A program made the position numbers and the translations under genes. The notes beneath the pieces were generated by a model. It saw nothing but the letters and a program-made list of their open reading frames with translations, was not told where the DNA came from and ran no database searches. From Phenylobacterium sp. RIFCSPHIGHO2_01_FULL_69_31 (GTDB lineage: Bacteria > Pseudomonadota > Alphaproteobacteria > Caulobacterales > Caulobacteraceae): a DNA stretch of 64,000 bases. This document shows, in pieces, positions 45,484 through 54,180 of the stretch. The DNA is taken from assembly GCF_001824475.1 (NCBI RefSeq), contig NZ_MHXN01000042.1, positions 99,219 to 163,218 on the forward strand, read 5' to 3'. Position 1 is the first letter of the stretch, and every line of letters starts with the position of its first letter.

Positions 45484-46559
45484 CAGGCCACCCGCCAGAG
45501 CAGGCTGGAGTCGCCGTAGGAATAGAAGCGATAGCCCGTCGCGATAGCGTGGGCGTAGGCGGCGCGCATCGTATCGAGCCCAGCAAAGGCCGAGACCAGC
45601 ATGAACAGCGTCGATTTCGGCAGGTGGAAGTTGGTCATCAGCCCGTCGGCCGCGCGAAAACGGTAGCCGGGCGTGATGAAGATGGCGGTCTCGGCGGCAA
45701 AGGGGCGGATCGTGCCGTCGGGGGCAGCGGCGCTCTCCAGGAGGCGCAGCGAGGTGGTGCCGACACAGACGATCCGCCCACCGGCGGCGCGCGCGGCGTT
45801 GAGGCGCTCGGCCGTCGCGGCGTCGATCTCGCCCCACTCCGCGTGCATCTTGTGTTCGGTCAGATCCTCAGTCTTCACCGGCAGGAAGGTCCCGGCGCCG
45901 ACGTGCAGGGTCACGCGCTCGAAGCCCACGCCCAGGGCCTCAAGCCGCGCCAGCAGCTCGGGCGTGAAGTGCAGGCCGGCGGTGGGCGCGGCCACAGAGC
46001 CGTCCTCGGCGGCATAGACCGTCTGGTAGTCTGCCCGGTCCTGCTCGTCCTCGCTCCGCTTGGCGGCGATGTAGGGCGGCAGCGGCATCATCCCGCGCTC
46101 GGTGATCGCAGCCATCAGGTCGGGGCCGGAGAGGTCGAAGGCCAAGGTGACTTCGCCCCCCTCCCCCTTGGCCTGCACCGTCGCGTCGAGGCTCCCGAGG
46201 AAGCAGGCGCGGTCGTCAGCCTCCCCGAAATGCAGCCGGTCGCCGGGCGCCAGCTTCTTCCCGGGTCGCATGAAGGCGGTCCAGACATGGCCGGACTTCG
46301 GCTGGTGCAGGGTCGCCTCGACGGCGATGCGGCTGTCGCCCCGCACACGGACGCCCTTGAGCCGCGCCGGGATCACCCGTGTGTCGTTGACCACCAGGAC
46401 GTCGCCCGCCCTGAGCAGGTCCGGCAAGTCCCGGACCTGGAGGTCGCGCAGCGCCTCCCCCGGCTTGACCAGGAGCAGGCGGGCGGAATCCCGCGGGCTG
46501 GCGGGCCGCAGGGCGATCCGCTCCTCGGGCAGGTCGAAGTCGAAGTCGGCGAGCTGCAT
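45483..46559 (-). CDS. queA: S-adenosylmethionine:tRNA ribosyltransferase-isomerase
   Basis: 358 residues; transfers and isomerises the ribosyl part of SAM onto preQ1-tRNA to give epoxyqueuosine, the step after Tgt. The family start MQLADFDFDLPEERIA supports the ATG at 46559, even though the frame is open a little further upstream. VVNDTRVIPARL, APTAGLHFT and TNFHLPKSTL are characteristic. It overlaps tgt by ATGA, giving a queA-tgt operon. Confidence 0.96.
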   Translation of the reverse strand: MQLADFDFDLPEERIALRPASPRDSARLLLVKPGEALRDLQVRDLPDLLRAGDVLVVNDTRVIPARLKGVRVRGDSRIAVEATLHQPKSGHVWTAFMRPGKKLAPGDRLHFGEADDRACFLGSLDATVQAKGEGGEVTLAFDLSGPDLMAAITERGMMPLPPYIAAKRSEDEQDRADYQTVYAAEDGSVAAPTAGLHFTPELLARLEALGVGFERVTLHVGAGTFLPVKTEDLTEHKMHAEWGEIDAATAERLNAARAAGGRIVCVGTTSLRLLESAAAPDGTIRPFAAETAIFITPGYRFRAADGLMTNFHLPKSTLFMLVSAFAGLDTMRAAYAHAIATGYRFYSYGDSSLLWRVA

Positions 46560-46594
46560 GAAGGGCGGGTGAAGCGCATGCACAGGCGCGCGCG

Positions 46595-47035
46595 TCAAGG
46601 TCGGCGCGGCGTCAACGCCTCCCGCGCCTTGGCGAGCGAGGCCTCCAGGCGCGCCCGCGCCTTGGCCTGGCGGGCCTCCAGCGCGGCAATCTCGCGGGCA
46701 AAAGCGGCGTCCGCCTCTGCGAGCTGCGCCTCCAGGTCCGCAACCTTCTTCAGCGCGGCCTTGGACGGGCCGGCGGGCTTCGCAGGCTTGGGGGCTTTCG
46801 CCGGCTTGAGCTTCTCCAGCGTCGCACGCGATCCCGCCACCCGGCGCAGAACCTGGCCAGGCTGCGCCGTCGCCGCCTTCACGAGGGCCGGATCTTCGGT
46901 CTCTCGGGCGAGGCCGGTCTTGAACAGGTCCTGGTGACTGCCCCAGGCCTCCAGCGCCTTCGGCCTGGAGGTGGTCGCCACGACGTAGTCGGTCAGGCCG
47001 TCCGACGTGACGAACACCTTCAGGCGCGCGGCCAT
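46595..47035 (-). CDS. Small coiled-coil protein of unknown function
   Basis: 146 residues: a compact N-terminal part (about 1-70) that reads as an alpha/beta domain, a Lys/Pro/Ala linker, and a C-terminal alanine-rich coiled coil (about 90-140, heptads with E/A/L/R). Located between a cyclophilin gene and queA on the same strand, 6 bases after the former. No family recognised. Confidence 0.75.
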   Translation of the reverse strand: MAARLKVFVTSDGLTDYVVATTSRPKALEAWGSHQDLFKTGLARETEDPALVKAATAQPGQVLRRVAGSRATLEKLKPAKAPKPAKPAGPSKAALKKVADLEAQLAEADAAFAREIAALEARQAKARARLEASLAKAREALTPRRP

Positions 47036-47041
47036 GGGCCT

Positions 47042-47506
47042 TTAAGCGTCCGCGGCGACCTTGGCCGAGACGATCTTGCCGGGGTTGCGCGGCGGCTCGC
47101 CCTTGGGCAGCGAGTCCACATGCTCCATCCCCTCGGTCACCTCGCCCCAGACGGTGTACTGGCCGTCGAGGAAGCGGGCGTCGTCGAAGCAGATGAAGAA
47201 CTGGCTGTTCGCCGAGTTCGGGTTGGCGGTGCGGGCCATCGAGCAGACGCCGCGCACGTGCGGCTCCTTGGAGAACTCCGCCGGCAGGTTCGGCTTGTTC
47301 GAGCCGCTGGTGCCGGTGCCCGTGGGATCGCCGCCCTGGGCCATGAAGCCCGGGATCACGCGGTGGAAGACCACGCCGTCGTAGAAGCCTTCGCGGGCCA
47401 GCTCCTTGATGCGGGCCACGTGCTGGGGCGCGAGATCCGGCCGCAGCTTGATCGTCACGGGGCCGGTTTCCAGCTCCAGCAGAAGGGTGTTTTCGGCGTC
47501 CATCAT
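47042..47506 (-). CDS. Cytosolic cyclophilin-type peptidyl-prolyl isomerase
   Basis: 154 residues with no signal peptide. Cyclophilin core: VVFHRVIPGFMAQGGDPTGTG, then SMARTANPNSANSQFFICF and YTVWGEVTEGM. The catalytic Arg in FHRV is present. It speeds cis-trans isomerisation of prolyl bonds. The ATG at 47506 overlaps the stop of the exported paralogue upstream, so the two isomerases are coupled. Confidence 0.93.
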   Translation of the reverse strand: MMDAENTLLLELETGPVTIKLRPDLAPQHVARIKELAREGFYDGVVFHRVIPGFMAQGGDPTGTGTSGSNKPNLPAEFSKEPHVRGVCSMARTANPNSANSQFFICFDDARFLDGQYTVWGEVTEGMEHVDSLPKGEPPRNPGKIVSAKVAADA

Positions 47507-48366
47507 TTCACCTCGACAGGGATGTTCACGTCACAGGCCGTGAAGTTTGCGCCGCCCGCGGCCTTTGCGCGGGCGATCTCGGCCTTGAACCACGGTCCGG
47601 CCGGATCGATCACGCGGATCTTCGGCCGGTCTTTCTCAGGCATATCGCTCAGCAGGCGCAGGCGTTCCATGCGGTCCTGCGGATCGGGCACGGGCTCGCC
47701 GACCTTGATGGCGCGCACCACGTCCAGACCCGAGATCACCCGCCCCCAGGCGGTATAGCGCCGCTCCAGCATCGGGTAGTGCGCGCGCATCAGGAAGAAT
47801 TGGCTGTTGGCCGAATCCTCGGCCTCGCCGCGCGCCGCGCCGCCCACGCCGGGACAGAACAGGCCGTAGCCGGAAATCTTCCCGTCGCGGGTGAGCGGGG
47901 CCAGCATCATCGACTGGGTGGTGACGGGCAGCGACTTGATGAAGCCCACCTCGGCCACGCTCTGGTCGGCGACCAGGGCGAAGGGCGTCTCGGGGCCGCG
48001 GCGGAACTGGAACTCGGCCTTCACGTCGGGCTTGGTCGAGCCGCCAGTGCCCCGGTTCTCCGGGTCGCCGGTCTGGGCCATGAAGTCGTCGATGACCCTG
48101 AAGAAGGTATGCCCGTCGTAGAAGTGCTCGCGGGCGAGCTCGCGGATGCGCGTGGTCCACAGCGGCGCGACCTCGGGAACCAGCTCGACGATGATGCGGC
48201 CCTTGTTGGTGTCGATCACCAGCACGTCGTCGGCGTTGGGCGTGCGCCAGTCGGCGGCGCTCGGCGCGGACGGCTGCGGCGCGGCGGGAGCCGGCGCCTT
48301 CTGCGCGGAAGCGGTGGTCGCGAGGGCCGCGAACGCTGCGGCGAACAGGACGGACTTGAACGTCAT
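47503..48366 (-). CDS. Exported cyclophilin-type peptidyl-prolyl isomerase
   Basis: 287 residues with a signal peptide (cleavage near ASAQKAP), then a Pro/Ala linker and a cyclophilin domain (about 45-230) with FFRVIDDFMAQTGDPENRG and NSQFFLM. Compared with the cytosolic copy it has an insertion and a C-terminal extension of about 50 residues. Likely a periplasmic folding helper. Tandem with the cytosolic isomerase. Confidence 0.92.
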   Translation of the reverse strand: MTFKSVLFAAAFAALATTASAQKAPAPAAPQPSAPSAADWRTPNADDVLVIDTNKGRIIVELVPEVAPLWTTRIRELAREHFYDGHTFFRVIDDFMAQTGDPENRGTGGSTKPDVKAEFQFRRGPETPFALVADQSVAEVGFIKSLPVTTQSMMLAPLTRDGKISGYGLFCPGVGGAARGEAEDSANSQFFLMRAHYPMLERRYTAWGRVISGLDVVRAIKVGEPVPDPQDRMERLRLLSDMPEKDRPKIRVIDPAGPWFKAEIARAKAAGGANFTACDVNIPVEVK

Positions 48367-48405
48367 GGCGCTCTCGTAGCGAGGTCGCCGCCGCTTCGCC
48401 AGAGA

Positions 48406-48900
48406 TTAGGCGCGGCCCACCTTCTCCATCAGCCGGGCCTTCACGGAGGGGCTGACGAACTTCGTCACCTCCCCGCCCAGCACGGCGATCTCCTTGACCA
48501 GCTTGGAGGCGATGGCCTGGTGGCGCGGATCGGCCATGAAGAACACCGTCTCGATCTCGCGGTCGAGCTGCTGGTTCATGGCGGTCATCTGAAACTCGAA
48601 CTCGAAGTCGGCCACGGCGCGCAGGCCGCGCACGATGACGCTGGCGCCGACCTCGCGGGCGAAGTGCATGGTCAGGCCCTCGAAGGGCTGCACCACGATC
48701 TCGCACTGATTGCGCAGGGGATCCACCGCCTCCTCGACGATGGCGACCCGCTCGTCGAGCGAGAACAACGGGCCCTTGCCGGCGTTGATGGCGACACCGA
48801 TGACCAGCTTGTCCACCAGCTTGGCGGCGCGGCCCATGATGTCGGTATGCCCGTTATGGATGGGATCGAACGTACCCGGATAGAGTCCGACGCGGGTCAT
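48406..48900 (-). CDS. coaD: Phosphopantetheine adenylyltransferase
   Basis: 164 residues; transfers AMP from ATP to 4'-phosphopantetheine in coenzyme A synthesis. The nucleotidyltransferase motifs GTFDPIHNGH (near residue 10) and VRGLRAVADFEFE are intact, and length is normal. It sits between gyrA and the cyclophilin pair on the same strand. Confidence 0.96.
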   Translation of the reverse strand: MTRVGLYPGTFDPIHNGHTDIMGRAAKLVDKLVIGVAINAGKGPLFSLDERVAIVEEAVDPLRNQCEIVVQPFEGLTMHFAREVGASVIVRGLRAVADFEFEFQMTAMNQQLDREIETVFFMADPRHQAIASKLVKEIAVLGGEVTKFVSPSVKARLMEKVGRA

Positions 48901-48996
48901 GCGGCTCAGGATCCCCCCAACTCGACCTCCGCCCTTTCGCCGCCGGGCGCTTGGATGGCAAGCGGAAATCGACCTGCCGCAGGGTGAGGGCCGGAC

Positions 48997-49032
48997 GCGC
49001 GAAACCGTGGGTCGTGGTCCAGGGTTTCGCGC
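48997..49032. other. Hairpin just after gyrA
   Basis: GCGCGAAACC (48997-49006) and GGTTTCGCGC (49023-49032) form a perfect 10-bp stem around a 16-base loop, beginning 6 bases after the gyrA stop. There is no T-run on either side, so it is more likely an RNA-stabilising or Rho-associated hairpin than a classical terminator. Confidence 0.5.
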
Positions 49033-49038
49033 GCAGGA

Positions 49039-51831
49039 CTATTCCTGTCCGGTCTCGGGCGCGGCGGCGGCGTCGTCCCCGGCGTCGGGGCCCGCGACCT
49101 CGACGTCGTCCTCACCCTGGTCGGCGAGGCGCTCGACCGAGACCACGTGCTCCGAGGCGCTGGTCCGGAAGATGGTGACGCCCTGGGTGTTGCGGCCCGC
49201 CAGCCGGACCTGGCCCACCCGGGTGCGGATGAGCTGGCCCTGGTCGGTCACCAGCAGGATCTCGTCGGCCTCGTCCACCGGGAACGATGCGGCCAGGCGG
49301 CCGCCGCGCTTGGTGAGGTCCTGGGCCAGCAGGCCCTGACCACCGCGGCCGGTACGCCGGAACTCGTAGGCCGAGGTCCGCTTGCCGAAGCCTTCGGTGG
49401 AGACCGTGAGGATGATCTCCTCGGCCGCCCCCAGTTCGGCGATGCGGTCGGGGCTCAGGCTGACCTGGTCCTCGCCGCCCTCGCCGTCGTCCTCTTCGAC
49501 CGTCGCCGTGTCTTCGCCGTCCTCCCCGTCCGTCGCCGCCCGCATCAGCTTGGCGTGCTTGAGGTAGGCCGCGCGCTCCGCCGGGGTGGCCGGCACAGCG
49601 CGCAGGATGGCCATGGAGATGACGCTGTCGCCCTCGGCCAGGCGAATGCCACGCACGCCGGTGGAATCACGGCCGGCGAAGACCCGCACCTCCTCCGTGG
49701 CGAAGCGGATGCAGCGGCCCAGCGCCGTGGTCAGCAGGATATCGTTCTGCTCGGCGTTGCAGACGCCCACGCCGATGATCTGGTCGCCCTCGTCCAGCTT
49801 CATGGCGATCTTGCCGTTGCGCTTGATGCCGATGAAGTCGCTGAGCTTGTTCCGGCGGACGTTCCCCGACCGGGTCGCGAACATCACGTCGTACTGGTCC
49901 CAGGTCGCCTCGTCCTCAGGCAGCGGCAGGATCGAGGTGATGCTCTCGCCGGGTTCGATGGGCAGCAGGTTGACGAACGCCTTCCCGCGCGAGGTCGGCG
50001 TGCCCACCGGCAGGCGCCACACCTTGAGCTGGTAGGCCTTGCCGCCCGACGAGAAGAACAGCATCGGCGTGTGCGTGTTGGCGGAGAACACGCGGGTGAC
50101 GGCGTCCTCCTCCTTGGTCGCCATGCCCGAGCGACCCTTCCCGCCCCGGTGCTGGGTTCGGTAGAGGCTGAGCGGCGTACGCTTCACATAGCCGCCGTGG
50201 GTCACGGTGATGACCATGTCCTCGCGGGCGATCAGGTCCTCGTCCTCGACATCGGCGTCGCCGTCGATGATCTCGGTCCGGCGCGGCACGGCGAAGGCCT
50301 CCCTCACCGCCACCAGCTCCTCGCGGACGATGCCCATGATCTTCTCGCGCGAGGCCAGGATCTCGAGGTGCCCGCGGATCATCTCCGCCAGTTCGCGCGC
50401 CTCGCCGAAGATCTCGTCGCGGCCCAGGCCGGTCAGGCGCGACAGGGTCAGCGCCAGGATGGCGCGCGCCTGTTCGTCGGTGAGCCGGATCTCGTTGCCG
50501 CCGATCACGAGCGTACGCGGGTCGGCGATCAGCTCGACCAGCGGCAGCATGTCGCCGGCCGGCCAGTCCCTGGCCACCAGGCGCTCGCGCGCCTCGGTCG
50601 GGTCCTTGGACGAGCGGATGATGTGGATGAACTCGTCGATATTGGCCACAGCGATGGCCAGGCCAACCAAGACGTGGCCGCGGTCGCGGGCCTTGGACAG
50701 TTCGAACTTGGTGCGGCGGACCACCACCTCTTCGCGGAACTCCACGAAGGCGGTGATCATCTCCCGGAGGCCCATCTGCTCGGGCCGGCCGCGGTTCAGC
50801 GCCAGCATGTTGACCCCGAACGAGGTCTGCAGCGGCGTGAAGCGGTAGAGCTGGTTCAGCAACACGTCCGCCGAGGCGTCGCGCTTCATCTCGATGACGA
50901 TGCGCATGCCCTGACGGTCGCTCTCGTCGCGCAGGTCCGAGACCCCTTCAACCCGCTTTTCGCGCACCAGTTCGGCGATGCGCTCGACCAGCGCCGCCTT
51001 GTTCACCTGGTACGGGATCGCCGTGATGATGATCGCCTCGCGATCCTTCCGGATCTCCTCGACGTTGGCGATGCCGCGCATGATCACCGAGCCGCGGCCG
51101 GTCATCAGCGCCGTGCGCGGTCCGGTGCGGCCCACGATCTGGCCACCCGTCGGGAAGTCGGGCCCCGGCACGATGTCCAGCAGCGCGTCCAGGCCGATTT
51201 CGGGATCGTCGATATAGGCGAGGCAGGCGTCGACCACTTCGCCCAGGTTATGCGGCGGGATGTTGGTGGCCATGCCGACGGCGATGCCGCCCGCGCCGTT
51301 CACCAGCAGGTTGGGGATGCGCGACGGCAGGACCACCGGCTCCTGCTCGGAGCCGTCGTAGTTGTCCTTGAAGTCGACCGTGTCCTTGTCCAGGTCCGCC
51401 AGGATCGCCATGGCGGCCCGCGTCATGCGGCTCTCGGTGTAGCGCATGGCCGCCGGCGGATCGTTGTCGACCGAGCCGAAGTTCCCCTGGCCGTCGATCA
51501 GCAACAGGCTCATCGAGAACGGCTGCGCCAGGCGCACCAAGGTGTCGTAGATCGCGACGTCGCCGTGCGGGTGATACTTACCCATCACGTCACCGACGAC
51601 CCGGGCCGACTTCACGTAGCTGCGGTCAGGCGTGTGACCCTGTTCGCCCATGGAGAACAGGATCCGCCGGTGCACTGGCTTCAGACCGTCGCGCACGTCC
51701 GGTAGGGCGCGGCTGACGATCACGCTCATGGCGTAGTCGAGGTACGAGCGCTTCAGCTCGTCTTCGATGGCGATAGGGGCGATGCCCCCCGGGCCGTGTT
51801 CGGGCGGGGTGGTGGTGCTGTCGTCGGTCAA
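49039..51831 (-). CDS. gyrA: DNA gyrase subunit A
   Basis: 930 residues; with GyrB it introduces negative supercoils. The breakage-reunion domain has the catalytic Tyr in AMRYTESRM and the region VMGKYHPHGDVAIYD. The position equal to E. coli Ser83 is Val92, while Asp87 is kept as Asp96. The C-terminal beta-pinwheel has the GyrA box GRGGQGLL and a long acidic insertion (about 775-800) seen in alphaproteobacterial GyrA. The frame has no ATG or GTG upstream before a stop, so the start is a TTG at 51831 without an obvious ribosome site. Divergent from the first oxygenase gene. Confidence 0.96.
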   Translation of the reverse strand: MTDDSTTTPPEHGPGGIAPIAIEDELKRSYLDYAMSVIVSRALPDVRDGLKPVHRRILFSMGEQGHTPDRSYVKSARVVGDVMGKYHPHGDVAIYDTLVRLAQPFSMSLLLIDGQGNFGSVDNDPPAAMRYTESRMTRAAMAILADLDKDTVDFKDNYDGSEQEPVVLPSRIPNLLVNGAGGIAVGMATNIPPHNLGEVVDACLAYIDDPEIGLDALLDIVPGPDFPTGGQIVGRTGPRTALMTGRGSVIMRGIANVEEIRKDREAIIITAIPYQVNKAALVERIAELVREKRVEGVSDLRDESDRQGMRIVIEMKRDASADVLLNQLYRFTPLQTSFGVNMLALNRGRPEQMGLREMITAFVEFREEVVVRRTKFELSKARDRGHVLVGLAIAVANIDEFIHIIRSSKDPTEARERLVARDWPAGDMLPLVELIADPRTLVIGGNEIRLTDEQARAILALTLSRLTGLGRDEIFGEARELAEMIRGHLEILASREKIMGIVREELVAVREAFAVPRRTEIIDGDADVEDEDLIAREDMVITVTHGGYVKRTPLSLYRTQHRGGKGRSGMATKEEDAVTRVFSANTHTPMLFFSSGGKAYQLKVWRLPVGTPTSRGKAFVNLLPIEPGESITSILPLPEDEATWDQYDVMFATRSGNVRRNKLSDFIGIKRNGKIAMKLDEGDQIIGVGVCNAEQNDILLTTALGRCIRFATEEVRVFAGRDSTGVRGIRLAEGDSVISMAILRAVPATPAERAAYLKHAKLMRAATDGEDGEDTATVEEDDGEGGEDQVSLSPDRIAELGAAEEIILTVSTEGFGKRTSAYEFRRTGRGGQGLLAQDLTKRGGRLAASFPVDEADEILLVTDQGQLIRTRVGQVRLAGRNTQGVTIFRTSASEHVVSVERLADQGEDDVEVAGPDAGDDAAAAPETGQE

Positions 51832-51907
51832 GGGAGGGAAAAACCGTTCGAATCGGACTGGTTAAATAGGGGCTCCAGTTAGCACCCCCAAGCGCCGGAC
51901 GCCACTT

Positions 51908-51941
51908 CACGCGCACGCATGTGCGTACACGCGCGTACGCG
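51908..51941. other. 34-bp alternating pyrimidine-purine tract (Z-DNA-prone)
   Basis: From 51908 to 51941 every step is pyrimidine then purine (CA, CG, TG or TA), 17 dinucleotides without a break. It lies 77-110 bp upstream of gyrA and 55 bp upstream of the divergent oxygenase gene. Such tracts flip to Z-DNA under negative supercoiling. Confidence 0.6.
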
Positions 51942-51995
51942 AGGGCTAAAGCCTAGGCTGATGACCTTGGCCGTTCGAAGCTCTAGGCTGGCCGG

Positions 51996-53033
51996 ATGCC
52001 GCTCGCCTTTGGCCAGAATGCGCCCTGGTTCACCGCCCGGACGCCCTCCAACCCGGAATTCGCTTTCGACACGACCGCCGGCCGCCATGTGCTGGTGCTG
52101 TTCCTCCCGGACGCGCCCGAGCCCCGGCTGGCGGCGCTCCGGGCGCTTGCGGCGAACCAGCGGCTGTTCGACGAGGTGAAGGCCTGCGCCCTGGTGGTGT
52201 ACCGCGACGGCGCCATGGAGGCCGGCCTGCGGGACATGCGCGGCCTGCGCTGGATGCTGGATGCGGATGGATCGATCACCCGCCACTACGGCCCCCAGCC
52301 GCACTGGCTGCTGCTCGACCCGACGCTGCGGGCCATGGCCACGGCGCCGGTGGAGGCGGCCGAGGCGATGCTGGCCCAGGTCGCCGCCCTGCCCGCCCCC
52401 GCCGACCACGCCGGAACGCCCCTGCACGCCCCGGTTCTGATCGTGCCGCGGGTCCTCGAGCCCGAGCTCTGCCAGGCGCTGATCGAGATGCACCAGGCGG
52501 ACGGCGGGGAGTTCACCGGCGTCATGCGCGATATCGATGGCCGCACCGTGCCGGTCATGGACGAGCTGAAGAAGCGGCGCGACCTGTGGATCCGCGATCC
52601 CGAACTCCAGGCCGCCCTTCGCGAGCGCCTGGAGCGTCGTCTCTTCCCGATGATCCTCCGCGGCCTCGGTTTCACGGTCACTGAGATCGAGCGCTACCTG
52701 GTGAGCTGCTACGACGCCGGCGACGGCGGCGTGTTCCACCCCCATCGGGACAACACCACCCGCGGCACCGCGCACCGCAAGTTCGCCTGCTCGATCAACC
52801 TGAACGACGGCTTCGAGGGCGGGGACCTGCGCTTCCTTGAGTACGGCTCCGCCACCTACCGCCCGCCGCTCGGGGGCGCCGTGGTGTTCTCCTGCGCCAT
52901 GATGCACGAGGCGCGGCCGGTGACGGCGGGCCGCCGCTACGCCTTCCTGCCCTTCTTCTACGACGAGGCCGGGACGGCCACCCTGCGGGCCTACCAGGCC
53001 GAGGTGGCGGGCGCCGAGGGAGCTGCGGCGTGA
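51996..53033 (+). CDS. Peroxiredoxin-like / 2OG-Fe(II) oxygenase fusion (copy 1)
   Basis: 345 residues. The N-terminal half (about 1-140) has the sequence pattern of a peroxiredoxin/thioredoxin fold, but the catalytic Cys position is lost (FLPDAPEP). The C-terminal half (about 145-330) is a prolyl-hydroxylase-type dioxygenase with iron ligands in FHPHRDN (His250, Asp252) and His304 and a 2OG-binding Arg in GRRYAF. The next gene, a GTGA overlap away, is a paralogue with the same two domains. Substrate unknown; hydroxylation of a protein or small molecule is expected from the family. Confidence 0.82.
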   Translation: MPLAFGQNAPWFTARTPSNPEFAFDTTAGRHVLVLFLPDAPEPRLAALRALAANQRLFDEVKACALVVYRDGAMEAGLRDMRGLRWMLDADGSITRHYGPQPHWLLLDPTLRAMATAPVEAAEAMLAQVAALPAPADHAGTPLHAPVLIVPRVLEPELCQALIEMHQADGGEFTGVMRDIDGRTVPVMDELKKRRDLWIRDPELQAALRERLERRLFPMILRGLGFTVTEIERYLVSCYDAGDGGVFHPHRDNTTRGTAHRKFACSINLNDGFEGGDLRFLEYGSATYRPPLGGAVVFSCAMMHEARPVTAGRRYAFLPFFYDEAGTATLRAYQAEVAGAEGAAA

Positions 53034-54118
53034 GCGGTCGCTGGGCCCTGCCTCCGCTCAGCCTGGGCGACATGGCGCCGGAGTTCGCGGCGGTCAGCCG
53101 CACCAACCCGGCCTTCCACTTCAGCACGGTCGCCGGCCGGCACGTGCTGCTGGCCTTCATGCCGCGCGATGCCGCCGCCCGGGACGCGGCCATCGCCGCC
53201 GTGGAGCCCCTCATGCGGCGTTTCGAGGGGCGCTTCCTGGCCGCCTTCTTCGTCGCGCGGGAACCCGAGAGCGACGCCATCCCGCCCGACCACGCGCCGG
53301 GCCAGCGCTGGTTCTTCGACCCCGAGGACCGGATCGCGCCGCTGTTCCATCTGGGTCCGGAGGAAGGCGCGTGGCTGCTGCTGGATCCCGCCAGCCGCCT
53401 CGTCGCCCGTGCGCCGATCGACCAGCCCGAGGCCGTGTTCGGCCCGATCCTCGCCGGCCTGCCGCCACTCGACGCCTACGCAGGCGTCTCGCTGGTCGCG
53501 CCGGTGCTGATCGTGCCGCGGGTCTTCGAGCCGGAGTTCTGCCGCCGGCTGATCGACCTCTACGAAGCCCGTGGCGGCGAGCCCTCCGGCGTCATGCGCG
53601 ATGTCGACGGACGCACCGTCGGGATCATGGACGGCATGAAGAAGCGCCGCGACGTGAACCTCAAGGACGACGCCGACCTCCGCGCCGAGATCATCGCCCG
53701 TATCCGGCGCGCCATCGCGCCGATGGTCCGGCGCACCTTCCAGTTCGACGCCACCCGCATCGAGCGCTACATCGTCTCCTGCTACGACGCGGAGGAAGGC
53801 GGCTATTTCCACGCGCACCGCGACAACCAGAGCCTCGCCACGGCGCATCGCCGCTTCGCCTGTTCCATCAACCTCAACGCGGGCGAGTACGACGGCGGCG
53901 ACCTGCGCTTTCCCGAGTTCGGGACCCGGACCTATCGGCCCCCGACCGGCGGCGCGGTCGTGTTCAACTGCAACCTCCTGCACGAGGCCACGCCGGTCAC
54001 CCGCGGCCGTCGGTACGCCTTCCTGCCGTTCCTCTACGACGAAGAAGGCCAGCGCATCCGGGAGCGGAACCTGGCGTTGATGGAGTCCCGCGCGCCGCAG
54101 CCCGCCGACGCGCGCTAA
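53030..54118 (+). CDS. Peroxiredoxin-like / 2OG-Fe(II) oxygenase fusion (copy 2)
   Basis: 362 residues from a GTG overlapping the stop of copy 1. Same architecture: cysteine-less peroxiredoxin-like N-terminus (FMPRDAAARD) and a dioxygenase domain with FHAHRDN, LLHEATPV and GRRYAFLPF. The two copies share long identical stretches (for example APVLIVPRV and RRYAFLPF) and clearly arose by tandem duplication, then diverged. Both keep all iron and 2OG ligands, so both are expected to be active. Confidence 0.82.
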   Translation: MSGRWALPPLSLGDMAPEFAAVSRTNPAFHFSTVAGRHVLLAFMPRDAAARDAAIAAVEPLMRRFEGRFLAAFFVAREPESDAIPPDHAPGQRWFFDPEDRIAPLFHLGPEEGAWLLLDPASRLVARAPIDQPEAVFGPILAGLPPLDAYAGVSLVAPVLIVPRVFEPEFCRRLIDLYEARGGEPSGVMRDVDGRTVGIMDGMKKRRDVNLKDDADLRAEIIARIRRAIAPMVRRTFQFDATRIERYIVSCYDAEEGGYFHAHRDNQSLATAHRRFACSINLNAGEYDGGDLRFPEFGTRTYRPPTGGAVVFNCNLLHEATPVTRGRRYAFLPFLYDEEGQRIRERNLALMESRAPQPADAR

Positions 54119-54180
54119 GCCGAGGTTCATCCAGCGCCCGTCACCCTGGCGCCGAAATCAGCCGTAGAGTCCGCCGCCAC

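Noticed and set aside
48997..49032. Intrinsic terminator of gyrA
   Set aside because: The 10-bp stem is perfect but lacks a T-run; recorded as a hairpin instead.
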